Shown here: positions 55,792 to 64,000 of the stretch, in pieces
Layout of the letters: each line of letters begins with the position of its first letter
Numbering within the stretch: the stretch's first letter is position 1
NCBI GenBank assembly: GCA_902465495.1
Contig: CABQND010000003.1
Location: forward strand, 3,424 to 67,423
Length of the DNA stretch: 64,000 nucleotides
Direction of reading: 5' to 3'
Source: an uncultured Eubacteriales bacterium
GTDB lineage: Bacteria > Bacillota > Clostridia > Christensenellales > Borkfalkiaceae
The notes under the pieces: generated by a model
Seen by the model: the letters and a program-made list of their open reading frames with translations, nothing else
The model's database searches: none
Told to the model about the DNA's origin: nothing
Position numbers and translations under genes: made by a program

Positions 55792-56331
55792 TCAGATTTC
55801 ACCCTTTTCGCGGGAAATTTTATAATTATCGATACTTTTCTGAATCACTTGCAAGGCGTTATCACGGCCCATAATCTCTTTTACAAACGTCTTTTTATGT
55901 TCAAGCACTTTGTATACTTCGAAAAAATGCATCATTTCGTCAAAAATATGACGAGGCAATTGAGAAATATCTTTATAAATATTATACGTCGGCTCACGAA
56001 AAGGAATGGCAATGATCTTTTCATCCATCTTCCAGTCGTCCAACATATTGATCATGCCGATCGGATAACATTGCACCAAAGTTGCCGGCAGGATCGGCTC
56101 ACTGCAAAGGACAAGTACGTCCAACGGATCACCGTCATCTGCAAACGTACGCGGAATAAACCCGTAACTGGCCGGGTATACCGTTGACGTGTACAGTACG
56201 CGGTCCAATTTCAGAACACCCGTTTCCTTATCCAATTCGTATTTGCTCTTGGAGCCTTTCTGAATTTCAATGTAGCACATGAAATCGTTGCTTTGAATGC
56301 GTTTTTCGGAAATATCGTGCCAAATATTCAT
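55792..56331 (-). CDS. ppa: Inorganic pyrophosphatase, class A
   Basis: 179 residues. The metal and phosphate residues are visible: E-I-Q-K-G-S-K-S-K-Y-E, Y-G-F-I-P-R-T, D-D-G-D-P-L-D-V-L-V. It hydrolyses pyrophosphate in the cytoplasm. Co-transcribed with the nicotinamidase-like gene downstream. Confidence 0.95.
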   Translation of the reverse strand: MNIWHDISEKRIQSNDFMCYIEIQKGSKSKYELDKETGVLKLDRVLYTSTVYPASYGFIPRTFADDGDPLDVLVLCSEPILPATLVQCYPIGMINMLDDWKMDEKIIAIPFREPTYNIYKDISQLPRHIFDEMMHFFEVYKVLEHKKTFVKEIMGRDNALQVIQKSIDNYKISREKGEI

Positions 56332-56460
56332 AAATTTTCCCCTCCGATAGCCATTTTACCATACTTTATCGTTCGGCGCAACATTTCCAAGCTATTTTTA
56401 GAAAAACTGCTCTGATATGAAATACGGCAAGACGCTTTACAAAACCGCCTTGCCGCCAGA

Positions 56461-57357
56461 CTATTTCCTGCTGAGTATTGTATACACTTCCTCTGCCGTT
56501 GCGATTCCGTAACGAAATGCCGACGCGCATCCCGCTGCAACCCCCATCAATAAACAATCTTTATCGATCTTTCCTTGTTCTTTGGCAAAGAGATATCCGG
56601 CCAGAAGAGAATCGCCTGCCCCGACCGTGTCGACGACTTGTCCTTTAAATGCAGTCTGAAAAATTTCATCGCCCTTCTCGGTAATCATAACCGCGCCGTC
56701 GCCGCCCAGGCTGACGATTACATTCGCCGCGCCCATCTCTTGCAATCTGTGCGCATAAGAAAATACTTCGGACGTTTCAACCCCGTTTAGGCCAAAAACT
56801 TCACACATTTCATCCCGATTCGGCTTAATCAACCATGGACGAAATTTTAAAATCTTACGAAGCATTTTGCCTGACACATCCGCAACCACGCGGATATCCT
56901 CGCGCAACCCTGCAAGAAGCTGCGTGTAAATATCTTCCGGCAAACCGCCGGGCGCATTCCCCGACAATACCAAGATGCTGCCCTGCGGCAATTGCCTGCA
57001 TTGCTCTTTCAAACATTCGACGGCGCTTTCCGGTATAATCGGACCTCTTCCGTTGATCTCCGTTTCTGTTTCCGACAAAATTTTTACATTGATCCGGCTC
57101 TGTCCTGTGACCCGTATGAAATCTGTTTGTACTCCGGAAGACTCCGTCATCGAACGGATCAATTCCCCCGACTCTCCGGCTATAAACCCGAGGGCCGTCG
57201 AATCTGCTCCCAAGTGTTTCAACATCAAAGAAACATTGATCCCTTTTCCGCCGACAAACAGCGCCTCATACTCTGCGCGGTTTAATTTTCCTTCAAAAAA
57301 ATTTTCCAGCCGCACTTTATAATCCAGCGCAGGATTGAAAGTAAGCGTATAAATCAT
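56461..57357 (-). CDS. 1-phosphofructokinase-type PfkB kinase
   Basis: 298 residues. Opening T-L-T-F-N-P-A-L-D, G-G-K-G-I-N-V-S and final G-A-G-D-S (catalytic Asp) are PfkB/FruK/LacC signatures. It phosphorylates fructose-1-phosphate or tagatose-6-phosphate; fruK is the more likely, but no PTS gene is nearby to settle this. Its start overlaps the C_GCAxxG_C_C gene by ATGA. A weak hairpin near 56435-56460 may end it. Confidence 0.86.
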   Translation of the reverse strand: MIYTLTFNPALDYKVRLENFFEGKLNRAEYEALFVGGKGINVSLMLKHLGADSTALGFIAGESGELIRSMTESSGVQTDFIRVTGQSRINVKILSETETEINGRGPIIPESAVECLKEQCRQLPQGSILVLSGNAPGGLPEDIYTQLLAGLREDIRVVADVSGKMLRKILKFRPWLIKPNRDEMCEVFGLNGVETSEVFSYAHRLQEMGAANVIVSLGGDGAVMITEKGDEIFQTAFKGQVVDTVGAGDSLLAGYLFAKEQGKIDKDCLLMGVAAGCASAFRYGIATAEEVYTILSRK

Positions 57358-57821
57358 CGCTTTTCCTCCGCAAGCACGCCCTGCTCTTGTAAATATTTTT
57401 CCAGTATTTCCGCAGCTTCAACACATAATTCGGTACAGGGGCGCTTTTTATAATACTCTTTTGTGCGCTCCTCTGCTTGCGGCAGCGCATTCGTACGCAC
57501 CCCTGCGAGCAATTCCCGACAGACAATTGATCCGTTTATCTCCCGAAACCGCCTTGCTACTTCCTGTTCCCGCGCATAGAGCGAGGACTTTTCTGCAACC
57601 GTCACCTGCTTCGCATCATAAAACAGCATGCCCAGCACCATACACATTCCGGACACAGTGCCGCACACTTCGCGCATCCGCCCAACGCCTCCGCCAAACG
57701 GCGCCGCCATTTTTAAAGCAGTAGCTTCATCTAACCCCGTCAGATCCGAAAACGCAAGCAATACAGCCTGACAGCAATTCATTCCGCTTAAAAAATTCTT
57801 TTTTGCAATCTCGCCGCGCAT
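57354..57821 (-). CDS. C_GCAxxG_C_C family protein, putative redox protein
   Basis: 155 residues. N-terminal G-M-N-C-C-Q-A-V, then G-G-G-V-G-R-M-R-E-V-C-G-T-V-S-G and a later C-R-E-L-L and P-C-T-E-L-C set the conserved cysteines for this family (PF09719). It is thought to be a redox or metal-binding protein; its reaction is unknown. Coupled to the PfkB kinase. Confidence 0.85.
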   Translation of the reverse strand: MRGEIAKKNFLSGMNCCQAVLLAFSDLTGLDEATALKMAAPFGGGVGRMREVCGTVSGMCMVLGMLFYDAKQVTVAEKSSLYAREQEVARRFREINGSIVCRELLAGVRTNALPQAEERTKEYYKKRPCTELCVEAAEILEKYLQEQGVLAEEKR

Positions 57822-57838
57822 AGATACCCTCCCATATT

Positions 57839-57889
57839 TTTGTACAAAATTTAAATAAGTCTTGCAATATCAAAAATGTATGTTATAAT
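57839..57889. promoter_or_regulatory. Divergent promoters sharing a palindromic -35 box
   Basis: TTGCAA (57862-57867) reads the same on both strands. On the plus strand it is 16 bases from TATAAT (57884-57889); on the minus strand 17 bases from TACAAA (57844-57839). The plus-strand promoter is well formed; the minus-strand one is a weaker call. Confidence 0.55.
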
Positions 57890-57895
57890 ATAAGT

Positions 57896-58411
57896 ATGTT
57901 AGACGTTTATTACACTTTTAACAAAATCGAATCAGAAGATTTTATTCGATTTATTTTCCGCAGGTATTATAATATACCAAATCCGACAATTTGTAAATCG
58001 ATTCACGGCAAACCGTTCATCGAAAACAACAAAATCCACTTTAACCTGACTCACAGCAAAGGATTGACTGCGCTCGCCGTAGGCAAAAAGCGGATCGGTT
58101 TGGATTGCGAAAGTATCACGGGAAAACCTCGTCCTGCCGTTCTGAATAAATTCAGCGATCGAGAAAAAAACGAAATTCAAAGTTCCGCAGATTTTTACAG
58201 CCACTGGACTGCACGAGAAAGTTATATCAAGCACATCGGTGAAACGCTCGCCGCATTTTGGCGGAAAGTAGAATTTTATCGCGGAGAAATTTATTGCATG
58301 GGTGAAAAAACAGATATTCCTATTCTTCAATTTGAAGTTGATAACTATGTGTTCAGCGCCTGCGGTTTTTATTCCAAAATCAATCTTCGTCAAATTGCTT
58401 TTGATGAATGA
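57896..58411 (+). CDS. 4'-phosphopantetheinyl transferase superfamily protein, probably leaderless
   Basis: 171 residues. Motifs H-G-K-P-F-I, F-N-L-T-H-S, the metal-binding G-L-D-C-E (Asp70, Glu72) and W-T-A-R-E-S-Y-I-K (Glu108, Lys112) match the Sfp/HetI-type transferases that load coenzyme-A phosphopantetheine onto carrier proteins. No ribosome site precedes the ATG, and the transcription start predicted from the -10 box falls on it, so the mRNA should be leaderless. No PKS/NRPS is nearby; the acyl carrier partner is unknown. Confidence 0.88.
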   Translation: MLDVYYTFNKIESEDFIRFIFRRYYNIPNPTICKSIHGKPFIENNKIHFNLTHSKGLTALAVGKKRIGLDCESITGKPRPAVLNKFSDREKNEIQSSADFYSHWTARESYIKHIGETLAAFWRKVEFYRGEIYCMGEKTDIPILQFEVDNYVFSACGFYSKINLRQIAFDE

Positions 58412-58428
58412 TTCTTAATTAAATTATT

Positions 58429-58471
58429 AAAAAATACCGGCGCAGCTTAAAAAGCTGCCCCGGTATTTTTT
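58429..58471. terminator. Bidirectional terminator between the transferase and ABC exporter
   Basis: Arms AAAAATACCGG-CAGCTT and their complement with a 3-base loop and small internal mismatches; T-run on the plus side and A-run on the other. Confidence 0.85.
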
Positions 58472-60401
58472 ATTCAAGTTCAAATGCTCCGGTATAAAGC
58501 TGATAATACATACCTTTTTGAGCAATCAACTGTTCATGCGAACCACGTTCGATAATACGCCCATGATCCAACACCATAATGGCATCCGAATTCTGAATGG
58601 TAGAAAGTCTGTGTGCGATCACAAAAACTGTTCTGCCCTGCATCAAAGCGTCCATACCCTTCTGTACCAATGCTTCAGTACGCGTGTCGATGGAAGAAGT
58701 AGCCTCATCCAAAATCATCACGGGAGGATCGGCAACAGCCGCACGCGCTATGGAAATCAACTGACGCTGGCCCTGCGAAAGGTTAGAAGCTTCGTGACGA
58801 AGCACCGTATTATAGCCCTCCGGCAGGCGCGTAATAAAGTCATGCGCATTGGCAAGCTTCGCCGCTTCAATACACTCTTCATCCGTCGCATCCAATTTGC
58901 CGTAACGAATGTTTTCCATGATCGTGCCTGTGAACAGGTTCGTATCTTGCAAGACAATTCCCATTGAACGGCGCAAATCCGATTTCCGTATCTTGTTAAT
59001 ATTGATCCCGTCATAACGGATCTTGCCGTCCGCAATATCGTAAAATCGGTTCAAAAGGTTTGTGATCGTCGTCTTACCTGCTCCCGTTGCACCGACAAAT
59101 GCAATTTTTTGACCGGGTTTTGCGTAAATGCTGACATTGTGAAGCACAATTTTTTCCGGAACATACCCAAAATCCACATCAAACAACCGGATGTCGCCCA
59201 TCAGTTCCGTATAGGTGACCGAACCGTCAGCCTGATGAGGATGACGCCAAGCCCACTTGCCCGTACGTTCCGCAGTTTCCGTAATATTCCCGTCTGCATC
59301 GATTTTCGCATTTACAAGCGTGACATACCCTTCATCCTGCTCCGGCTGTTCATCCAAAAGCTCAAATATACGCCCCGCTCCGGCAAGCCCCATGACAACA
59401 GAGTTGATCTGCATTGATACTTGCCCGATATTCAAGGAGAACTGGCGCGACATATTTAAAAACGATGCAATGGTCGCTCCCGTCAAAGCCCCCCAACCCA
59501 TAATGGAAAGGTTCTGTACCTGAAACAACACAAGAAGTCCTGCTACAATTGCTACCAACACAAACGCAAAATGTCCGATATTCATGACAGCCGGCATCAA
59601 AATGTTACCGTATGCGTTCGCTTTATCGGATGCATCGCACAGCTGCTCATTGATTTTGTCGAAATCTTCTTTTGCGCGCTCTTCATGACAGAATACTTTT
59701 ATAACTTTCTGCCCGCCCATCATTTCTTCGATATAGCCCTCAGTTTTGCCGATCGCTTCCTGTTGACGGATAAAATAACGCGCACTTCTGCCGCCGACAA
59801 ATTTAGCCACAATAAGCATCAACGCAACGCCGAAAAATACGACAAACATCAGCCACAAGCTCATCAAAAGCATGATCACAAACAAAACCAGCGCTGCCAC
59901 CATTGAATAATACAATTGAGGGATACTCATCGAAATAAGCTGACGAAGCGCATCCGTATCATTTGTATAGGTACTCATGATATCGCCATGCGTATGCGTA
60001 TCAAAATACCGAATCGGAAGGGATTCCATCTGCGCAAACATATCATTTCTGACATGCATCAAAAATCCTTGCGTAACAACTGCCATTGTTTGATTGTAAA
60101 AGAAAGATGCAGCCAGCGCGATTACATACATTAATCCCATGCCGCCGATAATCAAAAACAGCGTTTGCCGTATGCTTTCAAACGTCTCCGTACCTTGACT
60201 TAAAGGCGTGATAATATCATCAATGATCAAAGTCAAAAATACTGATGAACTGATACCTGCCGCCGCCGTTACCGTAATACAACTAAATACGGCTATCAGC
60301 CTAACTTTATAATAATGAAATAGATACGAAAGAAGCCGTCCCATCACTTGAAAGGAGTTGACTTTCGGCCTGCCCGGCATACCCATTTTCTGCTTACTCA
60401 T
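58470..60401 (-). CDS. ABC exporter, permease-ATPase fusion, catalytically complete half (second operon)
   Basis: 643 residues; ATG at 60401 with GGAGGT. Six transmembrane helices and an NBD with Walker A GATGAGKTT, signature LSQGQ and Walker B MILDEATS with the catalytic Glu. Compared with other exporters it has an extra ~30 residues (about 385-415) before the NBD. Its start overlaps the partner's end by 8 bases. Confidence 0.9.
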   Translation of the reverse strand: MSKQKMGMPGRPKVNSFQVMGRLLSYLFHYYKVRLIAVFSCITVTAAAGISSSVFLTLIIDDIITPLSQGTETFESIRQTLFLIIGGMGLMYVIALAASFFYNQTMAVVTQGFLMHVRNDMFAQMESLPIRYFDTHTHGDIMSTYTNDTDALRQLISMSIPQLYYSMVAALVLFVIMLLMSLWLMFVVFFGVALMLIVAKFVGGRSARYFIRQQEAIGKTEGYIEEMMGGQKVIKVFCHEERAKEDFDKINEQLCDASDKANAYGNILMPAVMNIGHFAFVLVAIVAGLLVLFQVQNLSIMGWGALTGATIASFLNMSRQFSLNIGQVSMQINSVVMGLAGAGRIFELLDEQPEQDEGYVTLVNAKIDADGNITETAERTGKWAWRHPHQADGSVTYTELMGDIRLFDVDFGYVPEKIVLHNVSIYAKPGQKIAFVGATGAGKTTITNLLNRFYDIADGKIRYDGININKIRKSDLRRSMGIVLQDTNLFTGTIMENIRYGKLDATDEECIEAAKLANAHDFITRLPEGYNTVLRHEASNLSQGQRQLISIARAAVADPPVMILDEATSSIDTRTEALVQKGMDALMQGRTVFVIAHRLSTIQNSDAIMVLDHGRIIERGSHEQLIAQKGMYYQLYTGAFELE

Positions 60402-62175
60402 GAGCCGCACCTCCTTCGGCAGCACCGCCTATTTTGTTTTGCGAATAATATACTTCACGATAAATCTCATTGTTTGCAAGCAATTCTTCGTGCGTACCGA
60501 CTGCGTTAACCTTACCACCGTCCATCACAATGATCTGATCAGCATCTTGAACAGATGAAACACGTTGCGCAATAATGATTTTTGTTACATTCGGTATTTC
60601 ATCGCGGAAAGCTTTACGGATCATCGCATCCGTTTTGGTATCTACCGCACTTGTCGAATCGTCCAAAATCAAAACCTTCGGATCTTTCAACAGAGCGCGA
60701 GCAATGCAAAGCCGCTGTTTCTGCCCGCCGGAAACATTCGTACCACCCTGTTCAATGTATGTATCATACTTATCGGGAAACGCCTGAATAAAATCATCCG
60801 CACACGCAAGTTTACATACCCGAAGCATCTCTTCATCTGTCGCATCTTCTTTGCCCCAGCGCAGATTTTCTTTAATCGTGCCCGAAAAAAGGACATTCTT
60901 CTGCAACACCATGGCAACTTTGTTTCTAAGTGTTTCCAGATCGTAATCTTTAACGTTGACGCCTCCGACATATACGGCACCTTCGGTCGTATCGTACAAA
61001 CGCGGAATTAAATTCACGAGCGTCGATTTAGATGCACCGGTTCCGCCCAACACGCCTATTGTCTGGCCGGATTTTATGTGAAGATTTACACCTTCCAATG
61101 CAAATTTCTCTGCGTTTTTGCTATATTTGAAACTTACATTGTCAAACACAATATCTCCGTCCTTAACTTCCTTGACTGCATTTTCCGGGGATACGATATT
61201 GCTCTTTTCGTTCAACACTTCCACAATACGTTCTGCAGACGTCCGCGCAATAATTATCATGACCAGCACCATCGAAAGCTGCATGACGGCAGACAAAATC
61301 TGCGAAGCATACATGATCAATACCGTAAGTTTCTCTTCCCCAACAGGATTCGCTGGATTTTTCGCAGTCAAAAGCGAAGCAATCAAAAAAATCAACAAAA
61401 ACGACAGCCAAATGCAAAACTGCATTACAGGCGCATTTATCGCCATGATACGCTCGGCAAGCGTAAAGTCCTTGCGAACATCTTCCGACGTATTTTCAAA
61501 TTTTTTCTTTTCGAAATCTTCGCGAACAAATGACTTCACTACGCGGATACCCTTGATATCCTCTCGTACAGAACGGTTCATGTTGTCGTATTTATTAAAT
61601 ACGCGAATAAAAATCGGATGTGTCTTAATAATTACAACAACCAAAACGGCCGCAAGAATCGGTACTAAAGCCAAAAATACCCAAGATATCGTAACATTTA
61701 CCGTGAATGCCATCGCGAGCGAAAATATAAGCATCAACGGACAACGAATTGCCACTCGAATGATCATCATATACGCCATCTGCAAGTTTGTAACGTCCGT
61801 CGTCTGACGCGTCACAAGGCTGGACGTCGAGAACTTATCGATGTTCGAAAATGAATAGTCCTGGATCGCATAATACATGTCTTTACGCAGATTCTTTGCA
61901 AAACCAGCACTCGCACGCGCCGCAAATCTGCCTGATAACATGCCTGTTGCCAATGAAAGCACTGCCATCGCGATCAAAATTCCGCCATATGTAAGAATCG
62001 TGGACATCTGCACCCCTTCTGTCGATGTCGAATTGCTCGGACTGATCTCGCCAATAAATTGCATGATCACGAGCGGCATCAAACACTCGAGAATGACCTC
62101 GATCGATACAAAAATCGGTGAAAGTATGGACGGCTTTTTGTATTCGCGGACACTTTTCGCCAAAGTTTTGATCAT
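60394..62175 (-). CDS. ABC exporter, permease-ATPase fusion, degenerate-ATPase half (second operon)
   Basis: 593 residues with six transmembrane helices. The NBD has a modified Walker A GGTGASKST in which the usual Gly before Lys is Ser, signature VSGGQ and Walker B LILDDSTS with Asp in place of catalytic Glu. It should therefore be the non-hydrolysing half of a heterodimer with the gene downstream. Start is ATG at 62175, AGGAG upstream. Confidence 0.9.
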   Translation of the reverse strand: MIKTLAKSVREYKKPSILSPIFVSIEVILECLMPLVIMQFIGEISPSNSTSTEGVQMSTILTYGGILIAMAVLSLATGMLSGRFAARASAGFAKNLRKDMYYAIQDYSFSNIDKFSTSSLVTRQTTDVTNLQMAYMMIIRVAIRCPLMLIFSLAMAFTVNVTISWVFLALVPILAAVLVVVIIKTHPIFIRVFNKYDNMNRSVREDIKGIRVVKSFVREDFEKKKFENTSEDVRKDFTLAERIMAINAPVMQFCIWLSFLLIFLIASLLTAKNPANPVGEEKLTVLIMYASQILSAVMQLSMVLVMIIIARTSAERIVEVLNEKSNIVSPENAVKEVKDGDIVFDNVSFKYSKNAEKFALEGVNLHIKSGQTIGVLGGTGASKSTLVNLIPRLYDTTEGAVYVGGVNVKDYDLETLRNKVAMVLQKNVLFSGTIKENLRWGKEDATDEEMLRVCKLACADDFIQAFPDKYDTYIEQGGTNVSGGQKQRLCIARALLKDPKVLILDDSTSAVDTKTDAMIRKAFRDEIPNVTKIIIAQRVSSVQDADQIIVMDGGKVNAVGTHEELLANNEIYREVYYSQNKIGGAAEGGAAHE

Positions 62176-62252
62176 CTTATAACTCCTTTTAAATTTTTAC
62201 CTGACTTTCCGCCGTCATGCCCCTGCACGGCGACACCCCAACAATCGCTCTC

Positions 62253-62693
62253 TTATCCGATCTTTGCAAGGTTTTCTTTGAATCTGCGCACGAAATCAAA
62301 AAATTGATCGATCTCTTCATCCGAAAAACCTTCCGTCAATTGCGTTTCGGTAAGGTCCACCTGCGCATCAAGTTGCTCGCGTATCTTTTGCGCATACTCC
62401 GTCGTTACAATCTTTTTCAGCCGTGCATCATGCTCAACCGGTATGCGGCAAATCAAACCGCTCGCTTCCATCGACTTCATTAGCTCCGTCGCTGTCGAAC
62501 GACGAATTTTAAACTCAACTTCTACGTCCTTCTGATATAAATCTTGATCCGCATTTCTAAACAAAAAAGCAAGTATCCAAAATTGGATACTTGTCAAATT
62601 TTTGTTTTCCCGCACCGCAGGAATATTATCAATCATCCTGCTGATGCTGCGATTCAACGATTTAACCGCATAACCGATGTGTCGCTTATCCAT
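62253..62693 (-). CDS. MarR-family transcriptional regulator of the second exporter operon
   Basis: 146 residues. Winged helix with Q-K-D-V-E-V-E-F-K-I-R-R-S-T-A-T-E-L and a wing containing V-E-H-D-A-R-L-K. It stands 77 bases before the exporter genes. Unlike the first MarR its gene does not overlap the transporter. The inverted repeat over its start points to autoregulation. Confidence 0.9.
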   Translation of the reverse strand: MDKRHIGYAVKSLNRSISRMIDNIPAVRENKNLTSIQFWILAFLFRNADQDLYQKDVEVEFKIRRSTATELMKSMEASGLICRIPVEHDARLKKIVTTEYAQKIREQLDAQVDLTETQLTEGFSDEEIDQFFDFVRRFKENLAKIG

Positions 62694-62707
62694 CTCAACC
62701 TCGCAAT

Positions 62708-62751
62708 TGTTAGGTTAACTAACATTATAGCCAAAATCAGAAAATTGTCAA
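62708..62751 (-). promoter_or_regulatory. Promoter and operator of the second marR-ABC-ABC operon
   Basis: -35 TTGACA (62751-62746), 16-base spacer, -10 TATAAT (62729-62724). The inverted repeat TGTTAG-GTTAA-CTAACA (62708-62724) touches the -10 and covers the start, as expected of a MarR operator. Confidence 0.82.
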
Positions 62752-62882
62752 GAGAATGAAAGTATCGAATTGTTACCATTGTGTGAAAAATTTTATATTT
62801 TCATCATTACCTTTTCATACGCCCCGATGCAATCTTTCATAATAAAAAATTCAGAAAAAATATTCTTCCGCGTTTTTGTTTG

Positions 62883-62911
62883 TTGACTTTCTGCCGCAAA
62901 TCTTCTACAAT
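62883..62911 (+). promoter_or_regulatory. Promoter of the DUF1275 gene
   Basis: -35 TTGACT, 17-base spacer, -10 TACAAT. It lies downstream of an earlier in-frame ATG at 62880, which shows that the gene must start later, at 62946. Confidence 0.75.
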
Positions 62912-62945
62912 ACTATGCGCAATCCTCACACAAGGTGCCAATTTT

Positions 62946-63653
62946 ATGGAAAAAATGAAAAATTTTTCTGTTTCAAACTCTTTTTATATCTTTATTTCTT
63001 TTGCCGTGGTCGGCGGCTTTCTTGAAGCGTATACCTATCTCTTGCACGGCGGTGTCTTTTGCAATGCTCAAACCGGCAATGTAGTCTTATTTGCCCTACA
63101 TATCTCACACGGTGAATATTTATCCGCTTTGCAATGCCTTTATTCTCTGCTCGCTTACGTTGCAGGTATTTTTGTTTCCGTCTTTCTACCGTCCGCTTTT
63201 AAAAAAATTGATTTACATTGTACTATCACCGCCGTCGAAATCGTAACTCTTATCGCTTTGGCGTTTATCCCCGCAAGCATACCCGATTGGGTCACTTACG
63301 TTTCCGTATCCTTTTTGTGTGCCCTGCAATATAATACTTTTACAGAGTGCAGAGGCGCAAAACTTGCTACTACTTTCTGCACAAATAATCTCCGCCAGAC
63401 AGTTATGTTCTTATACAGCGGCATTGCCGAAAAAAATTCTGCAAAAATTAAAAAAAGCGCAATCTATGCTATCGTCATATTAGCCTTCGCGCTCGGTGCT
63501 GTCGCAGGAGGTTTTGTTTCCCCCTTATTTGGGAATCTGTCCGCACTTTTCTGTGCAGCCGTTCTTTTACCTGTATTGCTTTTCATCATTATCTCTCTCA
63601 TCAATAATAAACGTAATACAACTTCTCTGAACGATGATGGATCTTTAAAATAA
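62946..63653 (+). CDS. DUF1275 (YoaK-like) membrane protein
   Basis: 235 residues; ATG at 62946 with AAGGTG. About six transmembrane helices; the conserved N-terminal G-G-F-L-E-A-Y-T-Y and N-A-Q-T-G-N-V-V segments and the late L-A-T-T-F-C-T-N-N-L-R are family marks. Transport or membrane role unknown. Confidence 0.87.
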   Translation: MEKMKNFSVSNSFYIFISFAVVGGFLEAYTYLLHGGVFCNAQTGNVVLFALHISHGEYLSALQCLYSLLAYVAGIFVSVFLPSAFKKIDLHCTITAVEIVTLIALAFIPASIPDWVTYVSVSFLCALQYNTFTECRGAKLATTFCTNNLRQTVMFLYSGIAEKNSAKIKKSAIYAIVILAFALGAVAGGFVSPLFGNLSALFCAAVLLPVLLFIIISLINNKRNTTSLNDDGSLK

Positions 63654-63736
63654 TACCCGATCCCTATATACAACGCACGCTTACAATTTTAAACAGAGAA
63701 ATCTATAAAATTTTTATGATTTATAGGCAAAATCAT

Positions 63737-63764
63737 TTTACTTTTTCTGAAAAAAATGTATAAT
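63737..63764 (+). promoter_or_regulatory. Promoter of the tRNA at 63788
   Basis: -35 TTTACT, 16-base spacer, -10 TATAAT, about 23 bases before the tRNA. Confidence 0.75.
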
Positions 63765-63787
63765 AGAATATGCTGTTTTACAGCATC

Positions 63788-63864
63788 CGAGGTGTAGCGC
63801 AGTTTGGTAGCGCGCTTGGTTAGGGACCAAGAGGTCGTGGGTTCAAGTCCCGTTGCCTCAACCA
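63788..63864 (+). tRNA. tRNA-Pro-like with anticodon AGG
   Basis: 77 bases including CCA. The anticodon stem CTTGG/CCAAG and loop T-T-A-G-G-G-A give anticodon AGG (63822-63824), decoding CCU. The body resembles bacterial tRNA-Pro. The acceptor stem CGAGGTG against TGCCTCA has a C1-A72 mismatch and two G-U pairs, and the T-stem has two more wobbles. An A34 anticodon for proline is unusual in bacteria. Confidence 0.8.
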
Positions 63865-63901
63865 AAAAGGAACTAAGTTCAATCGACTTAGTTCCTTTTT
63901 A
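63864..63901 (+). terminator. Terminator of the AGG tRNA
   Basis: Arms AAAAAGGAACTAAGT and exact complement, 7-base loop, T-run. From here to 64000 I see no gene. Confidence 0.85.
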
Positions 63902-64000
63902 TTATATGTATATAGGTTTGCTATGGACGAGTGTGCGCGGCGGCGCTTCGCTTTTGATTTTCTAAGCCATTTATAAATTATTGTTCTGCCGAAAGGAAGC

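Noticed and set aside
62880..62945. A longer N-terminus for the DUF1275 protein
   Set aside because: The earlier ATG lies upstream of the promoter -35 box, so it would not be on the mRNA.

Overview
The window looks like a chromosomal segment of an endospore-associated member of the Clostridia (Bacillota). The reasons are spoVAD and spoVAE, a T-box leader in front of ilvBH, a sigma-A gene in a dgt-dnaG-rpoD-trmK string, trmK/nif3 neighbours, strong AGGAGG-type ribosome binding sites and lipoprotein signals of Gram-positive type. The large, repeat-rich, glycan-directed surface proteins suggest a gut- or rumen-like habitat. I cannot name a genus from sequence alone.

Layout. (1) 1-8400, minus strand: a defence cassette. 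A SNF2-type helicase is followed by a DUF4391 protein, an AbiJ-like HEPN protein, a beta-class (type III Mod-like) adenine methyltransferase and an HNH nuclease that runs off the left edge. A tyrosine recombinase lies just upstream, so this is probably an integrated island. (2) 8400-9040: non-coding, with a promoter, a 15-codon peptide, nested inverted repeats and strong hairpins. (3) 9042-15778: a two-gene surface operon, a sialate O-acetylesterase-like esterase followed by a modular binding protein, both with C-terminal membrane anchors. (4) 16022-20064: MarR plus a heterodimeric ABC exporter behind a near-consensus promoter with a 29-bp palindromic operator.

(5) 20175-36978: a long, mostly overlapping minus-strand gene string. 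From its upstream end it holds DUF1934, a metallo-beta-lactamase-fold protein, a Rho-like protein with altered catalytic residues, patatin, a ComEC-like hydrolase, aroC-aroB-aroA-aroE-aroQ-aroK (six of the seven shikimate steps; DAHP synthase is not here), an SDR, dgt, dnaG, rpoD, trmK, nif3 and a zinc-ribbon coiled-coil protein. (6) 37063-38196: tyrA (prephenate dehydrogenase) and tRNA-Ser(GCU). (7) 38387-39846, plus strand: spoVAD-spoVAE.

(8) 39849-50035: an AraC regulator diverging from a GH31 glycosidase, broken by one frameshift, and a 1631-residue lipoprotein. Both surface proteins share a repeated domain I do not recognise, and the lipoprotein alternates it with Big_2-like domains. (9) 50041-52794: ilvB-ilvH under T-box control, closing branched-chain amino acid supply. 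(10) 52970-57821: an acidic lipoprotein, a lone rmlB, a nicotinamidase-like hydrolase, inorganic pyrophosphatase, and a PfkB kinase coupled to a C_GCAxxG_C_C protein. (11) 57896-63653: a probably leaderless phosphopantetheinyl transferase, a second MarR/heterodimeric ABC exporter operon and a DUF1275 membrane protein. (12) 63737-63901: a tRNA with anticodon AGG and its terminator.

Two themes recur. One is accessory surface and defence modules set between conserved housekeeping strings. The other is pairs of a catalytically complete and a degenerate ATPase: both ABC exporters show this, and the Rho-like protein has lost several catalytic positions. All assignments come from reading motifs by eye; no database search was possible.
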